DNA of 10,070 nucleotides from Alphaproteobacteria bacterium (GTDB lineage: Bacteria; Pseudomonadota; Alphaproteobacteria; CAAGCB01; CAG-977), in NCBI GenBank assembly GCA_021639925.1, contig JAJXEL010000032.1, forward strand, positions 6,927 to 16,996, read 5' to 3'. Shown in pieces: positions 6,925-10,070 of this stretch. A model generated the notes under the pieces. The model did not search any database, was not told the origin of the DNA, and was given only the letters and a program-made list of their open reading frames with translations. The stretch's first letter is position 1, and the number at the start of each line of letters is the position of its first letter. Made by a program: the position numbers and the translations under genes.

Positions 6925-8198
6925 ATTTAATGTCGGTATCTCTTTATCGGGCGGCAACATACATCGGATATCCGCTGATCGCCGCTTATCTGGCCGTGCG
7001 CAAATCCCGCGGCAAGGAAGACCTGAACCGTTTCGGCGAACGTATGGGCTTTGCGTCCAAACCGCGGCCGGAAGGCAAGCTGGTCTGGCTGCACGGCGCC
7101 AGCGTCGGGGAAACATTGTCCATGCTGCCTTTGATCGCCAAAATTCAGGAATTGTATCCCGACGTCAATATTTTGGTGACTTCCGGCACGGTAACGTCCG
7201 CGCAGTTAATGGAAAAGCGTTTGTCGGGAAAGGCTTTTCACCAATATATTCCGATTGACTGCATGGCGCAGGTAACCCGTTTTGTCGATTATTGGAAACC
7301 CGATCTGGTTTTGTGGCTGGAATCAGAATTCTGGCCGAATATTCTGTCCGTTATTTCCAAACGCAAAATTCCGCTGCTTTTGATTAACGGCCGCGTGTCG
7401 GACCGTTCTTTTAAACGCTGGAAAAAGATGCCGCGGTTCAGCGCCCAGATTCAGGATATGTTTGTCAAATCTTTCGGCCAGACGCAGGAAGACGCCGACA
7501 GATTAAAGGCGATCGGCGCCAAAAATACGGCGTGCGTCGGCAATATTAAATTTGCTTCCGCTCCTTTGCCGGTTGACGAAGACGAATTAAAACGCATGCA
7601 GGGGCAGATCGGGGACAGGGCCTGCTGGACGGCCGGCAGCACTCATGCGGGCGAAGACGGCGTTGTCGCCAATGTGCATAAAGCGCTGAAGGAAAAAATA
7701 CCCGGCGTTTTAACGATTATCGCGCCGCGCCACCCGAACCGGGCCGATGAAATCGAAGGCATTTTTAAAAATGCGGGACTGAACGTCGCCCGCCGTTCGC
7801 GCAAGGAAGACATTTTGCCTCAGACGGATATTTATCTGGCCGATACGATCGGGGAAATGGGATTGTTTTACCGTCTGGGATCGGCCGCTTTCGTCGGCGG
7901 ATCAATGATTCCGTTCGGCGGCCAGAATATTATCGAACCGGCGCGTTTGGGCAAAGCGGTTTTATGCGGGCAGTACATGATGAATTTCCGTGAAATTGTT
8001 TCGCGCGCCAAAGAAGCGGACGCTTTGTTCGTTGCCGAAAATGAATCCGAATTGGCTCAGGCTTTGGCGGATTTGCTGACGGATAAAAAATTGCTTGATA
8101 AAAAACAAAAGAACGCGCAGGCTTTTGCCGTGGCGGAATCAAATGTACTGGATCGTTTGATGCCGCAGCTGGCAGATTACTTGACTGATCATAAATAG
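6921..8198 (+). CDS. waaA: 3-deoxy-D-manno-octulosonic acid (Kdo) transferase WaaA
   Basis: WaaA (KdtA, glycosyltransferase family 30) moves Kdo from CMP-Kdo to the lipid A precursor at the cytoplasmic face of the inner membrane. The 425 residues match the usual length. An N-terminal hydrophobic helix (about 5-25) serves as membrane anchor. WLHGASVGE (56-64) carries the family's catalytic Glu, here E64. ESEFWPN (134-140) is the second conserved block. GGSMIPFGGQNIIEP (326-340) is the C-terminal CMP-Kdo-binding block, with Gln where many homologues have His. The start overlaps the DUF374 stop by four bases (ATGA), and GGAAGGA (6906-6912) inside the upstream gene is the ribosome binding site. 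The number of Kdo residues added cannot be predicted from sequence. lpxK follows after eight bases. Confidence 0.97.
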   Translation: MNLMSVSLYRAATYIGYPLIAAYLAVRKSRGKEDLNRFGERMGFASKPRPEGKLVWLHGASVGETLSMLPLIAKIQELYPDVNILVTSGTVTSAQLMEKRLSGKAFHQYIPIDCMAQVTRFVDYWKPDLVLWLESEFWPNILSVISKRKIPLLLINGRVSDRSFKRWKKMPRFSAQIQDMFVKSFGQTQEDADRLKAIGAKNTACVGNIKFASAPLPVDEDELKRMQGQIGDRACWTAGSTHAGEDGVVANVHKALKEKIPGVLTIIAPRHPNRADEIEGIFKNAGLNVARRSRKEDILPQTDIYLADTIGEMGLFYRLGSAAFVGGSMIPFGGQNIIEPARLGKAVLCGQYMMNFREIVSRAKEADALFVAENESELAQALADLLTDKKLLDKKQKNAQAFAVAESNVLDRLMPQLADYLTDHK

Positions 8199-8206
8199 AG
8201 GGGACG

Positions 8207-9196
8207 ATGCCGTTAAAATCTCCGAAATTTTGGCAAAAAGAAAATACCTTTTTAGGCAAAGTGCTGTCTCCGCTGGGCAGAATATACGCGTGGGGGCTGC
8301 GCCGGAAATTAAAAAACGCGAAATCGTACCGGTCTAAGATACCGGTCGTTTGCATAGGCAATCTGGTCATGGGCGGGGTCGGCAAAACGCCGCTGGCCGT
8401 GTCTGTCGCCGAATATTTTAAAATGAACGGCATGCGTCCGGTTTTTTTAACGCGCGGCTACGGCGGCGGGTTAAGCAATGTTTTGGTTGATCCGGACAAA
8501 CATACCGCCAAAGATACGGGCGACGAAGCGTTAATTCTGGCGCGTATTGCGCCGGCGATTGTTGATCCCGACAGGGCGCGCGGGGCAAAGACGGCCGAAA
8601 AAATCGGCGCGGACGTGATTATTATGGACGACGGGTTTCAAAATCCGCAGCTGGTAAAAGATTTGTCTTTTGCCGTTTTTGACGGGCGTTACGGTTTTGG
8701 CAACGGCAAAGTTTTTCCGGCCGGGCCTTTGCGCGAACCGGTGGAAGACGGCCTGCGGCGCGCCGACGCTTTTATTGTCGTCGGAAAAGACAAGGCCGGA
8801 ATCAAAGAATGGGTTGACAAACGTTTTATGTCTTTGCCTTTTATCGGAACGCACATTGAACAGGACGTGGCGAAAATCGCCCAGCTGTCGGGGAAAAAAG
8901 TGTTCGCTTTTGCCGGGATCGGGTATCCGGACAAATTTTTTGACATGTTAAGGGATTACGGGTGCGACGTTGTGGAAACGCAGGCCTTTTCTGACCATTA
9001 TCCCTATACGGACGAAGATATGACGGATCTGATTGCCCGGGCTGATAAACAGGGGGCTGTTCTGGTGACCACGGCCAAAGACGGCGTGCGGATTGCTCCG
9101 CGGTTTTTGCCGCACGTGCAGATTGTCGAAGCTTATATGGTCTGGGATACGCCTGACGCAATGTGCGCATTGCTGTCGGCTTTGCATAAAAAATAA
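8207..9196 (+). CDS. lpxK: Tetraacyldisaccharide 4'-kinase LpxK
   Basis: LpxK uses ATP to phosphorylate the 4' position of the tetraacyldisaccharide 1-phosphate and so makes lipid IVA, the acceptor for WaaA. It is a monotopic inner-membrane enzyme. The 329 residues fit the family. The N-terminal amphipathic region (about 14-37) is the expected membrane contact. The P-loop GNLVMGGVGKTP spans 51-62, with K60 and T61 at the nucleotide phosphates. TRGYGGG (82-88) and DDGFQN (141-146) are the other family signatures; the usual form of the last is DDGFQH, with Asn here. The start is supported by GAGGGG (8198-8203), although the distance to the ATG is only about three bases, shorter than normal. The gene lies eight bases after waaA. 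Confidence 0.97.
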   Translation: MPLKSPKFWQKENTFLGKVLSPLGRIYAWGLRRKLKNAKSYRSKIPVVCIGNLVMGGVGKTPLAVSVAEYFKMNGMRPVFLTRGYGGGLSNVLVDPDKHTAKDTGDEALILARIAPAIVDPDRARGAKTAEKIGADVIIMDDGFQNPQLVKDLSFAVFDGRYGFGNGKVFPAGPLREPVEDGLRRADAFIVVGKDKAGIKEWVDKRFMSLPFIGTHIEQDVAKIAQLSGKKVFAFAGIGYPDKFFDMLRDYGCDVVETQAFSDHYPYTDEDMTDLIARADKQGAVLVTTAKDGVRIAPRFLPHVQIVEAYMVWDTPDAMCALLSALHKK

Positions 9197-9208
9197 TCGG
9201 GCGCCGCC

Positions 9209-10070
9209 GTGAACAGGTCTTTGAAAAGAAAAATAAAGCGGGCCGTTTATATGTGCACCCGCTATCCGCTGGAATTGATAGGAACGGTTGTTTTTTGCGG
9301 CCTTTTCCGGCTGCTGCCGCTGGACTGGGCGTCCGGCGCGGGCGGTTTTCTGGGGCGTCATATCGGCCCGCGTCTGCGTGTTTCGTGGGTGGCGCGGTAT
9401 AATCTGATGAAGGCTTTTCCCGAAAAAACGCCGGCCGAAATTGACGCAATCGTCGTTGCCATGTGGGATAACCTGGTGCGTACTTTCGTCGAATATCCTC
9501 ATCTGCGCCAGTTATCCGTTCATTATGAAAAACGGATCGAGTTCGTGAATTTCGAACGATGCGAGGCTTTGCGCGACGACGGGCGGGCAGGCATTTTGTT
9601 TTCCGCGCATATCGGCAACTGGGAAGTATCGTCAATCGTCGGCAATAAGCTGGGAATGCCGCTGCACCGGATTTACCGGTCGGCGAATAATCCGTATGTT
9701 GAATGGCTGTTTCGTTTCTTTCGTCAGAAAATTCCGGGGGTTCTGGTTCCCAAAGGCATGGGCGGTTTTCGCCAGATTGTTGACCTGATGCGCAAAAACG
9801 GCCATTTCGCACTGCTGATCGACCAGAAAATGAACGAAGGAATCGCGGTGGATTTCTTTGGTTATCCCGTAATGACGACGCCGTCTTTGGCTTCGCTGGT
9901 TTTAAAACACGATTATCCGGCTTTGCCCGTGCGTTCCCAACGTTTGAAGGGCGCGCATTTCCGCCTGACGGCCGAAGAACCTTTGAAAATTGAAAAGACC
10001 GGAAACAACGAAGAAGACGTCCGCCGTTTTATGGAAAAAGCCAATCATGTTCTGGAACGCTGGATCAGGG
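9209..10070 (+). CDS. Late lipid A acyltransferase, LpxL/HtrB family (3' end outside window)
   Basis: The frame runs open from the GTG at 9209 to the window edge, giving 287 residues of a protein that is normally about 300-310. It starts with a basic segment and a hydrophobic stretch (about 15-38) typical of these inner-membrane enzymes. The catalytic HX4D/E motif is HIGNWE, with H134 and E139. Further family blocks are the segment around RIYRSANNPYVEWL, PKGMGGFRQIV, LLIDQKMNEG and FFGYPVMTTPSLA. The family transfers an acyl chain, usually from acyl carrier protein, to Kdo-lipid A. Whether it acts like LpxL, LpxM or a lineage-specific enzyme cannot be decided here. GTG is the first start codon after the lpxK stop, 12 bases away. 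No good Shine-Dalgarno is visible, and a TTG at 9221 or ATG at 9251 are alternatives. Translation probably depends on coupling to lpxK. Confidence 0.92.
   Translation, partial: MNRSLKRKIKRAVYMCTRYPLELIGTVVFCGLFRLLPLDWASGAGGFLGRHIGPRLRVSWVARYNLMKAFPEKTPAEIDAIVVAMWDNLVRTFVEYPHLRQLSVHYEKRIEFVNFERCEALRDDGRAGILFSAHIGNWEVSSIVGNKLGMPLHRIYRSANNPYVEWLFRFFRQKIPGVLVPKGMGGFRQIVDLMRKNGHFALLIDQKMNEGIAVDFFGYPVMTTPSLASLVLKHDYPALPVRSQRLKGAHFRLTAEEPLKIEKTGNNEEDVRRFMEKANHVLERWIR

Noticed and set aside
8841..9812. Long minus-strand open frame (323 codons) across lpxK and the acyltransferase gene
   Set aside because: It is an antisense shadow of two clearly recognised genes, and its Arg/Pro-rich translation has no domain pattern.
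1..10070. CRISPR array, insertion sequence, phage or defence genes
   Set aside because: No short regularly spaced repeats, transposase or integrase motifs, or defence-type proteins were seen on either strand.

Overview
The window reads as a chromosomal segment of an alphaproteobacterium. The main reason is the gene order prmC, DUF4167 protein, clpB, which is characteristic of that class. The second reason is a DUF374 acyltransferase next to waaA and lpxK. Base composition looks close to half GC by eye. Nothing suggests a phage, plasmid or transposon. The genus cannot be named from this sequence; a host-associated or uncultured lineage is only a guess.

Layout: Positions 1-250 hold two near-identical 120-bp tandem units and a short start of a third, which may continue beyond the left edge. 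prmC (276-1130) follows, then a 137-bp gap, the DUF4167 protein (1268-1888), and a 116-bp gap with a very good match to an alphaproteobacterial heat-shock (RpoH) promoter. clpB (2005-4752) comes next and ends at a strong hairpin terminator. That hairpin overlaps the 3' end of a convergent lipoprotein gene (4788-6041, minus strand). A 154-bp divergent intergenic region (6042-6195) with a candidate promoter on each strand separates the lipoprotein gene from a tight plus-strand cluster: DUF374 acyltransferase (6196-6924), waaA (6921-8198), lpxK (8207-9196) and a late acyltransferase of the LpxL/HtrB family (9209 to the window end, incomplete).

How the genes work together: The left half concerns protein synthesis and quality. 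PrmC methylates release factors and ClpB rescues aggregated proteins; the DUF4167 protein has no assigned job but looks nucleic-acid binding. The right half is a Kdo2-lipid A module: LpxK phosphorylates the lipid A precursor, WaaA adds Kdo, and the LpxL-family enzyme and possibly the DUF374 protein add secondary acyl chains. The lipoprotein between the halves is of unknown function.

Most of the window is conserved housekeeping sequence. I do not see a new defence, mobile or biosynthetic system. The points most worth checking are the 120-bp tandem repeat, the unknown lipoprotein, the AT-hook-like tail of the DUF4167 protein, the ClpB C-terminal extension and the regulatory signals around clpB.
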